9,763 nucleotides of DNA from JBBTIS01 sp038059855 (GCA_964357255.1 CAYHKQ010000082.1:1-9763); one strand, 5' to 3'. Numbered from the stretch's first letter, positions 1 to 7,519 are shown. Notes: a model not told the origin generated them from the sequence alone. A program made the numbers and translations.

Positions 1-30
1 CTCATGGTTCGACAAGCTCACCATGAGCGG
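1..30. repeat. Short palindromic intergenic repeat (REP-like)
   Basis: An 8-bp perfect inverted repeat, CTCATGGT (1-8) and ACCATGAG (20-27), flanks an 11-nt centre containing TCGACAAGCTC. From memory, short repeats of this style (a TCGACAAGCTCA core with self-complementary ends) are scattered between genes in many environmental bacterial genomes, so I read this as one unit of a dispersed REP-like family. The left edge is cut by the window, so its full length is unknown. No second copy occurs here, which means that dispersal itself is not shown by this sequence. Confidence 0.5.
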
Positions 31-84
31 GCGTATTTTGCATGAGTCGTGTAAAGAAGATAGGCTGGGAGGGAGGTCTTTATT

Positions 85-131
85 TATTTTGCGTTATCGG
101 CGTCTTTGGCCGCAGCGGCTCTACTGGCCTT
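85..131 (-). repeat. Degenerate 9-bp tandem repeat, copy A, abutting a stop codon
   Basis: Read on the minus strand, five 9-nt units follow one another: GGCCAGTAG, AGCCGCTGC, GGCCAAAGA, CGCCGATAA, CGCAAAATA. The block starts at the TAA stop of the exported-protein gene (130-132). A gapless alignment of 88-131 with the block at 8974-9017 in the same orientation matches at about 33 of 44 positions, including 13 identical bases in a row (GGCCAAAGACGCC). The two blocks are therefore copies of one family rather than independent low-complexity runs. Function is unknown; no transposase or terminator structure accompanies it. Confidence 0.5.
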
Positions 132-870
132 AGAACTTGACCCCGGCCCCGCCCTCGTAGCCGGTATTGCCGTTAAATCGCGTGGCCGCTCCATGGATGT
201 AGACGAGCGGCAACGGCTTGATGTTGACGCCGAGGGTCAAGCGGGTCCCGGTGGCTGAGGCTTCAAGGCCCACTAGGGCGGCGCTGGACGCTTCTTTGAT
301 TTTAATTTTTGTGCGGTCAAATCCAATGCCGAGGTAAGGGGAAACGATAGGCACGGAAAGGTCAGCCATGATATTTACGGCTTGATGGTTGATGGAAAAA
401 TAGTTGTGATTTAAGACATTGCCCAAGGCGGACACGGCGATGCCCGGAGAGAGCGGAATCATTTTGAGCTTGAACAGGCCATAGCGAAGCCCCCCGCCCA
501 CCATAGCCACTTCCTGCACGGTAACGCCCCGAAGGATGACGTCAATATTGAACGGCAGGCCGATTTCACCTTGGACGATAGGCAGGCCAAAAGCCTTGAT
601 GTTGGCGTTTTTGAGAACCATGTCGCTCTTGTCCGGCTTGGATTGGATGGCAAAGTGAACGCCGGCGTCCACCCCGGGAAATCCCAGAGAGCGCCCCGTG
701 TGAAAGCTTCCGGCCCCGATGATGCCGCCCAAATCCTTGGCAAAGGGTTTAAGCAAAGCGTCGGTGACTTGGTTTTTAAAATCGGAAAATGGATCGGCGT
801 GAACGTTTCCCGCGATTGTCAAGAGCAGGGTCGCGCTCCAAGAGATCAACGACGTTTTGACGATTTTCAT
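130..870 (-). CDS. Predicted exported, probably outer-membrane beta-barrel protein
   Basis: Codes for 246 residues. The start at 870 is chosen over an in-frame one at 891 because AGGAGG lies just upstream of this ATG and the protein then begins with a clean signal peptide: MKIVK, a hydrophobic core to about residue 20, and a likely signal-peptidase I site after V-H-A (residue 25). The mature part has no further long hydrophobic helix. It is rich in glycine and alternating hydrophobic/polar residues (for example GGGLRYGLFKLKMIPLSPG and VSPYLGIGFDRTKIKIK), and its last residue is phenylalanine. These are typical of outer-membrane barrels recognised by the BAM machinery. About ten strands could fit; I did not count them reliably. 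I do not recognise a named family. The gene stands alone, divergent from the histidine kinase, with a repeat touching its stop codon. Being periplasmic rather than membrane-inserted remains possible. Confidence 0.75.
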   Translation of the reverse strand: MKIVKTSLISWSATLLLTIAGNVHADPFSDFKNQVTDALLKPFAKDLGGIIGAGSFHTGRSLGFPGVDAGVHFAIQSKPDKSDMVLKNANIKAFGLPIVQGEIGLPFNIDVILRGVTVQEVAMVGGGLRYGLFKLKMIPLSPGIAVSALGNVLNHNYFSINHQAVNIMADLSVPIVSPYLGIGFDRTKIKIKEASSAALVGLEASATGTRLTLGVNIKPLPLVYIHGAATRFNGNTGYEGGAGVKF

Positions 871-906
871 GCTTCCTCCTTGAATTCGCAAAATAAAATG
901 TTCTTA

Positions 907-935
907 TTGAGTTTTCATATTTATTAGACTAAATT
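907..935 (+). promoter_or_regulatory. Possible sigma70-type promoter for the histidine kinase cassette
   Basis: TTGAGT (907-912) and TAAATT (930-935) are separated by 17 nt and each match the -35 and -10 consensus at four of six positions. Transcription would start near 942, about 15 nt ahead of the GTG at 957. The 86-nt divergent intergenic region is AT-rich throughout, so chance matches are likely. I could not find an equally good promoter for the gene on the other strand. Confidence 0.3.
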
Positions 936-956
936 TTAACAGATGGATAAATTGTC

Positions 957-2609
957 GTGGGCCCAAAGACCCTTCGTTTTGGCCGGCCGCGGCGGTTCTC
1001 GATGATCGCGCGCCGGCTCATCGCGCTAAGCGTCGTTATTATTTGCTTGACGGGGGCGGTTGTCACGGCTGTTTTTTACCGGCATGTCAGCCAGGTGATT
1101 CAAGAGCTGGTCGAGCGGCGCGGCAAAATTCTTTTGCAAGCAGTGGCCAAGCAAGCTTTGGAGTCCATGCATAAAGGAGATTTTGACGCCGGCTTAGAAG
1201 GCGTGGTTCGATCGCTTCAACAGGACCCCGACGTGAGCATTGTCATTGTCATTGACGGCGAGGGCACGGTTCTTTCACATTCGGAATCTTCGAAAAAGGG
1301 CGGCAAGATGTTTTTGTCGTTGTGGGACCAGGATGTCTTAAAAAGCGCCACGCCCATGATTCGATACGATAAAGAGAATGCCCGGTATATTATCGGCATG
1401 GCTATTCAGGGCCCGCGTTCCTATGAGCAGGACGGGGTGAGCCTTTCGTTGCCGAGCGGCGACTCCGGGTTTAGCTTGGGGGCCATTTACGTCGGCTTGT
1501 CAGCGGAGAAAATCAAGGCTCAGATTCAACGAACCATGAATTTCATCGTGGTGTCCTTGGGAGCCATCGTGATCGCGGCTACCATCGCGCTGATTATATT
1601 TACGAAGAAGTTTTTAAAACCCCTGCAATCATTAAATGAGGCCACTGGGCAGTTGGCCGGAGGCAATCTTGAAGCCAGGGTGGACATAACGAGCGAAGAT
1701 GAGGTGGGCATGCTGGCCCGTTCCTTTAATGTCATGACGCGGCGGCTTCGCGAGACCATGGTTTCGAAAAATCAACTGCAAGCCATCGTGGATCAAAAAA
1801 CCAAGGCTTTGAAGGACACCAATCTAACTCTTTTAGAAACCAATATGCAACTAAAAAATATTCACGAAATGGAAACGCGATTTATTTCCATGGCGTCCCA
1901 TGAACTTAGAACCCCCATGACATCCATCTCCGGCTTTGTGAGTCTGATGCAGAAATATTACGATCGCCTCAGTAAAGAACAGATGGTAGGGTATCTTGAA
2001 ACCATTTCTTCGGAAACGGCGCGCTTGGCCCGCATGATCAACGAAATTTTGGATCTCAAGCGCATTCAGCAGGGCCGGATCGAGCTTCATTCAAGCCGGG
2101 TTGATCTTAAAATATTGGCCGAGAAGGTGGTCGAAGAATTGAAGGTTCGTCCTAATCAGCCCAATTATTCCGTTTTTTTTGAGGACGGCTCGCTATTCGC
2201 CATGGTTGACGAGGACAAGGTCAAGCAGATTTTTATTAATCTTTTAAGCAATGCCGCAAAATATACGCCGGCAGGCAAGTTGGTGATTATTGAAGGCATT
2301 TTGGCCGGGGACAAGGCGGTGGCTATTAATGTTCGCGACGAGGGGAGTGGAATTCCAAAAGATCTTTGGGTTAAGCTGTTTCATCCCTTCGCCCGAGCCA
2401 ATGACGAGGTCGCCAGGAAAACCGTGGGTAGCGGCCTTGGCTTGGCCATCACAAAATCTTTGATCGAGGCGATGGGGGGACGCATTCGGGCGGAGAATAT
2501 TAAAACAGGGGCGCAGTTTACCGTTATCATTCCCAGGGGCAACGTGGATGAGGCCCCTGCCGCCGCTACGGTCGCGGCCCAGGAAGGATCTAAAAAAGTT
2601 GTGAGTTGA
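957..2609 (+). CDS. Membrane sensor histidine kinase (periplasmic sensor, HAMP, HisKA, HATPase)
   Basis: A 550-residue sensor kinase that should autophosphorylate on histidine and pass phosphate to a response regulator, probably one or both receivers encoded next to it. A basic N-terminus is followed by TM1 (about residues 17-40), a periplasmic domain of about 150 residues that resembles a Cache-type sensor (VIVIDGEGTVLSHSE near residue 100), TM2 (about 196-216), a HAMP linker (about 217-270) and a coiled coil. The HisKA H-box is SHELRTP with phospho-acceptor His315. The ATP-binding domain has the N-box NLLSNAAKY (Asn432), the G1 box DEGSGIP (from Asp461) and the G2 box GSGLGLAI (Gly491 on). 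All catalytic motifs are intact. The C-terminal 20 residues are an Ala-rich tail. The start is uncertain: GTG at 957 and ATG at 1002 (residue 16, just before TM1) are both in frame and neither has a convincing Shine-Dalgarno sequence. The ligand cannot be told from sequence. Confidence 0.92.
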   Translation: MGPKTLRFGRPRRFSMIARRLIALSVVIICLTGAVVTAVFYRHVSQVIQELVERRGKILLQAVAKQALESMHKGDFDAGLEGVVRSLQQDPDVSIVIVIDGEGTVLSHSESSKKGGKMFLSLWDQDVLKSATPMIRYDKENARYIIGMAIQGPRSYEQDGVSLSLPSGDSGFSLGAIYVGLSAEKIKAQIQRTMNFIVVSLGAIVIAATIALIIFTKKFLKPLQSLNEATGQLAGGNLEARVDITSEDEVGMLARSFNVMTRRLRETMVSKNQLQAIVDQKTKALKDTNLTLLETNMQLKNIHEMETRFISMASHELRTPMTSISGFVSLMQKYYDRLSKEQMVGYLETISSETARLARMINEILDLKRIQQGRIELHSSRVDLKILAEKVVEELKVRPNQPNYSVFFEDGSLFAMVDEDKVKQIFINLLSNAAKYTPAGKLVIIEGILAGDKAVAINVRDEGSGIPKDLWVKLFHPFARANDEVARKTVGSGLGLAITKSLIEAMGGRIRAENIKTGAQFTVIIPRGNVDEAPAAATVAAQEGSKKVVS

Positions 2610-2655
2610 GAATTCGGATGAGAATTTTGAGTTGCTGAATTAAGGGAGGTGACTG

Positions 2656-3024
2656 ATGCCAGTAAAGCGGATTCTTGTGGTTGAGGACGATACGCACACG
2701 GCGGACTTGGTGGCTGAGACGCTCAAGATGGAGGGGTTTTTCGTGCTCAAGGCGGGCTCAGGGGAAGAGGCTTTAGAAGTATTAAAGAAGGAGGGAGTGG
2801 ACTTGATCTTGATGGATATGCTTCTGCCTGGTATTAAGGGGTGGAAGTTGGCCGATGAACTCAAGAAGGATCCCAAAACAGCCAATATTCCGATTCTAGT
2901 GGTTTCAATTTTGGCGCCCGATGAGACTAACCTTCAAAAAGATAACGCCAGCATTAGGGGTTTTGTCTGCAAGCCTTTTGATTTGAGCGTCCTGATTCAG
3001 GAGGTCAAAAAGAACGCGCATTAA
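2656..3024 (+). CDS. Single-domain response regulator (receiver only), first of two
   Basis: 122 residues make up one CheY-like receiver domain and nothing else. The acidic pocket is E10-D11 in ILVVEDD, the phospho-acceptor is Asp54 in LILMDMLLPG, the switch Ser is 84 (ILVVSI), and the conserved Lys is 106 in FVCKPF. An unusually strong Shine-Dalgarno (GGGAGGTGA, 2644-2652) precedes the ATG. The gene lies 46 nt after the kinase, suggesting co-transcription and phosphotransfer from it. With no DNA-binding or enzymatic output domain, it would act by protein contact or as a relay intermediate, as known for CheY- and Spo0F-type proteins; which of these applies is not visible. Confidence 0.93.
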   Translation: MPVKRILVVEDDTHTADLVAETLKMEGFFVLKAGSGEEALEVLKKEGVDLILMDMLLPGIKGWKLADELKKDPKTANIPILVVSILAPDETNLQKDNASIRGFVCKPFDLSVLIQEVKKNAH

Positions 3025-3028
3025 GATG

Positions 3029-3077
3029 GCGGTTGGAAGGAAATTTTTTATCACTTAACCGCTAAGCGCTCAACCGC
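3029..3077 (+). other. Possible weak stem-loop between the two receiver genes
   Basis: GCGGTTG (3029-3035) is complementary to CAACCGC (3071-3077), giving a 7-bp stem around a 35-nt loop. Within the loop AACCGCT occurs again, overlapping the boundary, so alternative pairings exist. There is no T-run, so this is not a standard terminator. It occupies most of the 63-nt gap upstream of the second receiver gene, which lacks a clear Shine-Dalgarno sequence. Confidence 0.2.
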
Positions 3078-3087
3078 TATTTATTTT

Positions 3088-3459
3088 ATGGGCTCACATA
3101 TCTTAGTCGTTGATGACGAGATCAACATCAATCAAGTGCTTTCTGAAATTCTTAAGCTCGAGGGGTTCGAGGTTGTTTGCGCGTTTGACGGAGAGGAGGC
3201 CATTGACAAGGCCCGTTCAGGGATTCCAGCCGTAATTCTTTTGGATATCGGGCTTCCCAAGAAAACCGGCTGGGAAGTTTTGGAAATTTTAAAAGGAGAC
3301 GAGCAGACCAGGGCTATTCCAATAATAGTTCTTTCCGCTTGGAGCCAGAAAGAGGATATTGACCGTGGGATTGGGTTGGGGGCCTACAAGTATCTCACCA
3401 AGCCCTTCAATCCTTTGGACGTGATAGCGGCGCTTAACGAGATTATTGGGAAGAAGTGA
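3088..3459 (+). CDS. Single-domain response regulator (receiver only), second of two
   Basis: 123 residues forming a single CheY-like receiver. The pocket is D9-D10 in ILVVDDE, the phospho-acceptor is Asp53 in VILLDIGLPKKTG, the switch Ser is 83 (IIVLSA), and the conserved Lys is 105 in YLTKPF. All key residues are present, so phosphorylation should be possible. It differs from the preceding receiver over most of its length, so the pair is not a recent duplication. The start is the ATG at 3088; upstream is AT-rich (TATTTATTTT) with no obvious ribosome binding site, so translation may be weak or depend on the gene before it. It probably belongs to the kinase cassette, in which no member has an output domain. 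Confidence 0.92.
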   Translation: MGSHILVVDDEININQVLSEILKLEGFEVVCAFDGEEAIDKARSGIPAVILLDIGLPKKTGWEVLEILKGDEQTRAIPIIVLSAWSQKEDIDRGIGLGAYKYLTKPFNPLDVIAALNEIIGKK

Positions 3460-3470
3460 ATAAAACGCAA

Positions 3471-3530
3471 GCCCTACCGACGAAAGTCGGGGTCCGGAAG
3501 AAGGCCTGGATTCCCGCCTACGCGGGAGCG
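3471..3530. repeat. Composite palindromic repeat at the convergent gene junction
   Basis: Two perfect hairpins lie in tandem. The first is CCGAC (3477-3481), a GAAA tetraloop, and GTCGG (3486-3490). The second is TCCCGC (3512-3517), loop CTAC, and GCGGGA (3522-3527). The second belongs to the widespread style of repeat with the core GGATTCCCGC..GCGGGA, recalled from many bacterial genomes. The pair sits between the stop of the second receiver gene and the stop of mdh, and could act as a barrier to transcription from both sides or protect mRNA 3' ends. Neither hairpin is followed by a proper T-run, so it is not called a terminator. The mdh stop codon falls in the CTAC loop. Confidence 0.6.
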
Positions 3531-4465
3531 GGAGCCGCGCTTAAATGCCGGATCATATCTAACACCGAGTCCGCGGCTTTTCTTAGGCCCTCCTGCTCCT
3601 GGGCAGTGAGGGGAATTTCAAAAACCCGCTCCATGCCTTCTCGGCCTAACACCGCAGGGACTCCCAGATAAACATCTTTGAGGCCGAATTCGCCCTGAAG
3701 ATAGACGGAGCAGGGGAGAATTTTTTTCTTGTCTTTAAGGATGGCCATGATCATTTCAAGAATGCTGGCGCTCGGCGCGTAAAAGGCGCTGCCGGTTTTA
3801 AGGAGTTCAACAATCTCAGCCCCGCCCTGAACGCTTTTGCCGACAATGTCCTGGATCTCGGCGCTAGAGAGTAGTTTGTTTAGAGGCACGCCGAAAACTG
3901 TGGAATAAGAAGGCACGGGGACCATGGTTTCGCCGTGAGTTCCTAAAACGCAGGCAAAAACATTTTCAATCGAAACATTGAATTTGCGCGCCATAAGCCG
4001 CTCCATTCTCGATGCGTCAAGAATTCCCGCCATTCCCAGAACGCGGTTTCGCGGAAATCCGCTGGCTTTTAAGGCCGCGTGGCACATTGCGTCCAAAGGA
4101 TTGGTCACCACGATGATAATTGTTTCAGGTGAATGTTGGGCGATCTGACGGGACACATTGGAAACGATTTTGGCGTTGATTTCTAATAGTTGTTCGCGGG
4201 TCATGCCGGGCTTGCGGGGGAGTCCGGCGGTGATGACGGCAATGTCGGAATTTTTTGTGGCGGCGTAATCCGTGGTTCCTGTAATTTGACTGTCGCTTAG
4301 CACGGCGCTACCAGACTGTTCCATGTCGAGAGCCTTGCCCTTGGGCATGGTTCCGGTTTCAGGGATGTCCAGAAGAATGATGTCGGCCAAGCCTGTGCCA
4401 CTGAGGCGTTCGGCGAGGGTGGCGCCGACGTTGCCGGCGCCGACGATAGTGACTTTGGGACGCAT
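3518..4465 (-). CDS. mdh: Malate dehydrogenase, NAD-dependent, LDH-like type
   Basis: 315 residues; interconverts malate and oxaloacetate with NAD in the cytoplasm (citric acid cycle or its reductive branch). The Rossmann motif GAGNVG (residues 9-14) and Asp33 at the end of the second strand indicate NAD rather than NADP. The substrate loop has Arg84 and Arg90 in RKPGMTR; an arginine here marks malate rather than lactate dehydrogenase. Asn122 (VVTNPLD), Asp150 and Arg153 (GILDASRM), and catalytic His177 (GTHGETM) are all present. The start at 4465 is preferred over an in-frame ATG at 4483 because it has AAGGAGG five to six nt upstream and begins directly with the conserved MRPKVTIVGAG. Only 10 nt separate it from the hppA stop, whose TAA forms part of the run leading into the ribosome binding site, so the two are almost certainly co-transcribed. 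The last residues (APAPA) and the stop lie in a palindromic repeat. Confidence 0.95.
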   Translation of the reverse strand: MRPKVTIVGAGNVGATLAERLSGTGLADIILLDIPETGTMPKGKALDMEQSGSAVLSDSQITGTTDYAATKNSDIAVITAGLPRKPGMTREQLLEINAKIVSNVSRQIAQHSPETIIIVVTNPLDAMCHAALKASGFPRNRVLGMAGILDASRMERLMARKFNVSIENVFACVLGTHGETMVPVPSYSTVFGVPLNKLLSSAEIQDIVGKSVQGGAEIVELLKTGSAFYAPSASILEMIMAILKDKKKILPCSVYLQGEFGLKDVYLGVPAVLGREGMERVFEIPLTAQEQEGLRKAADSVLDMIRHLSAAPAPA

Positions 4466-4475
4466 GGAGACCTCC

Positions 4476-6782
4476 TTAAACATGGGTTAACGTTTTGACG
4501 GGCGGATTGTGGGAGTTGGGGCCGTCGTGGTGGTCGGGACCCGCGCTTTCTTTGAGATTGTAGCTCGAACTTCCCTTGCTCATCATAATGGCCAGGGTCA
4601 GGGCCCCTAGAGAAAGCAGAATTAAAACCGCGCGTAATCCAACCGAGAGATCCTGAATAATGAACGGGGCGATCATAATACTGACGAGATTCATGACTTT
4701 GATCAGCGGGTTTAAGGCCGGTCCGGCCGTGTCTTTGTAGGGGTCGCCCACGGTGTCGCCGATGACAGCGGCCTTATGCGCGTCGGTTCCTTTTCCGCCC
4801 AAGAATCCATCCTCGATTTTCTTTTTGGCGTTGTCCCAGATGGCGCCCGCGTTGCACATGTAGACGGCCAAAAGTTGACCGGTCAATATGGCGCCGCAGA
4901 GAAATCCTCCGAGCGCTCCGACTCCCAGGCCAAAGCCCACTAATAGGGGCGCGAACACGGCCAAGATCGCCGGCGCGATCAGTTCTTTTTGCGCCGCCCG
5001 CGTGACGATTTCCACGCATTTTCCGTAGTCCGGTTTTTCTTTGTATTCCATGATTCCTGGTTTTTCCCTGAACTGGCGTCGGACTTCCTCGACCACCAAA
5101 CAGGCCGCCCGGCCTACCGCTTTGATGGCGAAGGAGGAGAATAAAAACGGCACGGAACCGCCGATTAAGAGGCCCACGAAAACATCGGGCAAATTAACCT
5201 GGATGCCGGTGGCAAAGAGATGGGATTCTTCGATGAAGGATCTAAAAAGGCTCACCGCGGCAATGACGGCTGTGGCAATGGCGAGGCCTTTAGTGAGAGC
5301 CTTGGTCGTGTTTCCAATCGCGTCCATCCACCCCAAGGTCTTGTCCGCCTTTTCGTCTTTAATTCCGCTCATTTGAAAAATTCCGTGGGCATTGTCCGTG
5401 ATCGGACCGTAGGTGTCCATAGCTAAAATGAAGCCGGTCGTTGTTAAAAGACCAAGTCCCACCAGACTTACGCCGTAAGCCGCAAGGGCCGGGTTGCCCG
5501 AGAAAATCCAGGCCGAGGAAAGGATTGTCGCGGAAATGATGACAACGGCCCAGACGCAAGATTCCATGCCGCTGGCCATGCCGGTCAGAATTACGGTGGC
5601 CGGGCCGGTTTTGGATGACAAGGCGGTCTCGGTTGCCGGGCGTCCGCTCGGATGGGTGAAGTAATTGGTCATATAAAGCGTCGCGAGGGAAAGGCCGATG
5701 CCGATGGTGGTGGCTAGCGCGAATCGCCAGTCCACTTGGCCGGTGACAGGGTCCGTCAGATAAAAGTAATTAATCGCGAAAAATCCAACGATCGAGGTTA
5801 GAGAGCTCACAAGATAGCCGCGCGTGATCGGCTTCATGGGGTCGCTCAATCCTTCGCTTTTGGTGCGAACGGACCAAGTTCCCAGGATGCTGGTGAAGAC
5901 TCCGAGGGCGCGGATTAAGAGGGGGAAAAGAATCAGTTTCAATGCGAAGGCTTGGGCATCGCTTCCATAGTAGGATAGAAAGGATTTGTCCATCAGGCAA
6001 CCTGCCGCCAAAATAATGGCGGCGACCAGGGTGACTTCGTAAGATTCGAATACATCGGCCACCATGCCGGCGCAGTCGCCCACGTTGTCGCCCACGTTAT
6101 CCGCAATGGTCGCGGCGTTTCTCGGGTCGTCTTCGGGTATGCCTACCTCGATTTTGCCGACTAAGTCAGCTCCGACATCCGCGGCCTTAGTGTAAATGCC
6201 GCCGCCCATTCTCATAAAAAGCGCAGCCAAGGCGCCGCCAAATCCGAATCCGACCAGGACTTTCATGGCGTTTTCTTTAAAAATCATGAAGATAACGGTG
6301 GCTCCGAGAAGACCAAAGCCCACCGTGAACATGCCCGCCACGGTGCCGGCTTCAAAAGCCATTTCCAAAGCGCCTTTAAAGCTGGTCAAGGCCGCGAACG
6401 CGGCGCGGACATTACCTTTGACTGCGAGCCACATGCCGAGCGCTCCGGCTCCGTAGGACGCGATAACGCCCATTAAGAAGGCCAGGGAAACGCCCCAGGC
6501 CAGGCTGGGGCCATAAAGGGGAAGGTAGACGCAATAGAGCAAAATAGCCACGGCTATCACAAAAATGCTCATGGTTTTGACTTGGCGGTTGAGGTAGGCG
6601 TAAGCGCCTTCTTCAATGGCGCGCGCCACTTCGAGCATTTTAACGTGAGTTACGGTAACGTTTAAAACCCGGCGCACGACATAAAGTCCATAGGCGATGG
6701 CAATCGCGGCGCTCGCTAAAACTCCCCATAGAATATTCCATTCCATATTTCCAAATTGGGGTAGAATAATTTTTCCTTCCAT
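4476..6782 (-). CDS. hppA: Membrane-bound proton-pumping pyrophosphatase (K+-independent type)
   Basis: A 768-residue integral membrane protein that hydrolyses pyrophosphate and pumps ions across the cytoplasmic membrane. Family motifs are complete: GGGIYTKAADVGADLVG with Asp202 and Asp206, DNVGDNVGD (228-236), and DTVGDPYKDTAG from Asp676 with Lys683. Many long hydrophobic segments fit the family's roughly 16 membrane helices. The diagnostic position in GNTTKALTKG is lysine (Lys494); potassium-dependent members have alanine here, so this should be a K+-independent H+ pump. The start ATG at 6782 has AAGGAG seven nt upstream. The C-terminal 25 residues after the last helix are hydrophilic and His/Pro-rich (DHHDGPNSHNPP), which I do not recognise as a family feature. 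It lies 32 nt after rplA with no terminator between, and 10 nt before mdh. PPi from biosynthesis would be turned into proton-motive force. Confidence 0.96.
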   Translation of the reverse strand: MEGKIILPQFGNMEWNILWGVLASAAIAIAYGLYVVRRVLNVTVTHVKMLEVARAIEEGAYAYLNRQVKTMSIFVIAVAILLYCVYLPLYGPSLAWGVSLAFLMGVIASYGAGALGMWLAVKGNVRAAFAALTSFKGALEMAFEAGTVAGMFTVGFGLLGATVIFMIFKENAMKVLVGFGFGGALAALFMRMGGGIYTKAADVGADLVGKIEVGIPEDDPRNAATIADNVGDNVGDCAGMVADVFESYEVTLVAAIILAAGCLMDKSFLSYYGSDAQAFALKLILFPLLIRALGVFTSILGTWSVRTKSEGLSDPMKPITRGYLVSSLTSIVGFFAINYFYLTDPVTGQVDWRFALATTIGIGLSLATLYMTNYFTHPSGRPATETALSSKTGPATVILTGMASGMESCVWAVVIISATILSSAWIFSGNPALAAYGVSLVGLGLLTTTGFILAMDTYGPITDNAHGIFQMSGIKDEKADKTLGWMDAIGNTTKALTKGLAIATAVIAAVSLFRSFIEESHLFATGIQVNLPDVFVGLLIGGSVPFLFSSFAIKAVGRAACLVVEEVRRQFREKPGIMEYKEKPDYGKCVEIVTRAAQKELIAPAILAVFAPLLVGFGLGVGALGGFLCGAILTGQLLAVYMCNAGAIWDNAKKKIEDGFLGGKGTDAHKAAVIGDTVGDPYKDTAGPALNPLIKVMNLVSIMIAPFIIQDLSVGLRAVLILLSLGALTLAIMMSKGSSSYNLKESAGPDHHDGPNSHNPPVKTLTHV

Positions 6783-6814
6783 GACTTTTCTCCTTGTCTT
6801 CTTGTTGGACAGGC

Positions 6815-7519
6815 CTATTCTTTTTCAGCGGCTATGTTTGGCCGCACGGCGATGCCCGGCCCCATGGTGGAACATAGGGTCACTGAGCGCAGATACACGC
6901 CCTTGACCGTGCTCGGTTTGGCCCGAAGCACCGCGTCAATAAGGGCCTGCGCATTTTCTGTCAGCTTTTGCCGGTCAAAAGAAACCTTCCCGATGGCGGC
7001 GTGGACAATGCTTGTTGCATCGGCGCGAAATTCAATCCGGCCGCCCTTAATTTCTTTAATCGCCCTGGTCAAATCAAAGGTTACGGTTCCGGTCTTAGGG
7101 TTGGGCATCAGGCCTTTGGGCCCGAGAGTTTTACCCAGTTTGGTTAAATCTTTCATCATATCCGGGGTAGCGACCAGAACATCAAAATCCATCCAACCCT
7201 TGGCGATTTTTTCAATCAAGTCGGCTTCGCCTGAGTAGTCCGCGCCGGCCGCTTGCGCTTCTTTTACTTTTTCGCCCTTGGCGACGACCGCGACTTTTTT
7301 GGATTTTCCGACGCCATGGGGAAGCACGGTGGTGCCGCGAACTTGTTGGTCATTTTGTTTTGGGTTGATGCCGAGCTTAAGGTGCATTTCAACGGTTTCA
7401 TCAAATTTTGCCGTGGCGCCTTTTTTAATCAATTCGGCCGCTTCAACCAGAGTGTAGAACTTTTCAGGGTCCACGAGCCCCTGGGACGCCTTTTGACGTT
7501 TCGTGAGAGTTCTCGTCAT
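6815..7519 (-). CDS. rplA: 50S ribosomal protein L1
   Basis: 234 residues, the same length as the E. coli protein. L1 builds the mobile stalk at the E site of the large subunit and, in several bacteria, represses its own operon by binding the rplK leader mRNA. The conserved region KLGKTLGPKGLMPNPKTGT lies near residue 140, and GGRIEFRADATSIVHAAIGK and KGVYLRSVTLCSTMGPG follow in the expected places. The ATG at 7519 shares a base with the rplK stop (TAATG) and has GAGGTGG seven nt upstream inside rplK, so translation is probably coupled. rplJ, normally next, is absent; hppA follows instead. Confidence 0.98.
   Translation of the reverse strand: MTRTLTKRQKASQGLVDPEKFYTLVEAAELIKKGATAKFDETVEMHLKLGINPKQNDQQVRGTTVLPHGVGKSKKVAVVAKGEKVKEAQAAGADYSGEADLIEKIAKGWMDFDVLVATPDMMKDLTKLGKTLGPKGLMPNPKTGTVTFDLTRAIKEIKGGRIEFRADATSIVHAAIGKVSFDRQKLTENAQALIDAVLRAKPSTVKGVYLRSVTLCSTMGPGIAVRPNIAAEKE

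Noticed and set aside
871..891. Upstream start for the exported protein at 891
   Set aside because: It would place the AGGAGG ribosome binding site inside the coding region and put seven extra residues before the signal peptide.
2590..2640. Direct repeat GAGTTG..AATT between the kinase and first receiver genes
   Set aside because: Two short imperfect matches in AT-rich sequence are too weak to call an operator.
3456..3671. Plus-strand open frame of 71 codons starting with GTG at the end of the second receiver gene
   Set aside because: It is translated from the palindromic repeat (the WIPAYAG peptide is typical of such repeats) and then runs antisense through conserved mdh codons.
4466..4483. 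Upstream mdh start at 4483
   Set aside because: It overlaps the hppA stop and reads through the ribosome binding site of the ATG at 4465; homologues start at the Rossmann strand.
5041..6456. Several plus-strand open frames inside hppA
   Set aside because: They are antisense to highly conserved membrane pyrophosphatase motifs and lack any recognisable domain or ribosome binding site.
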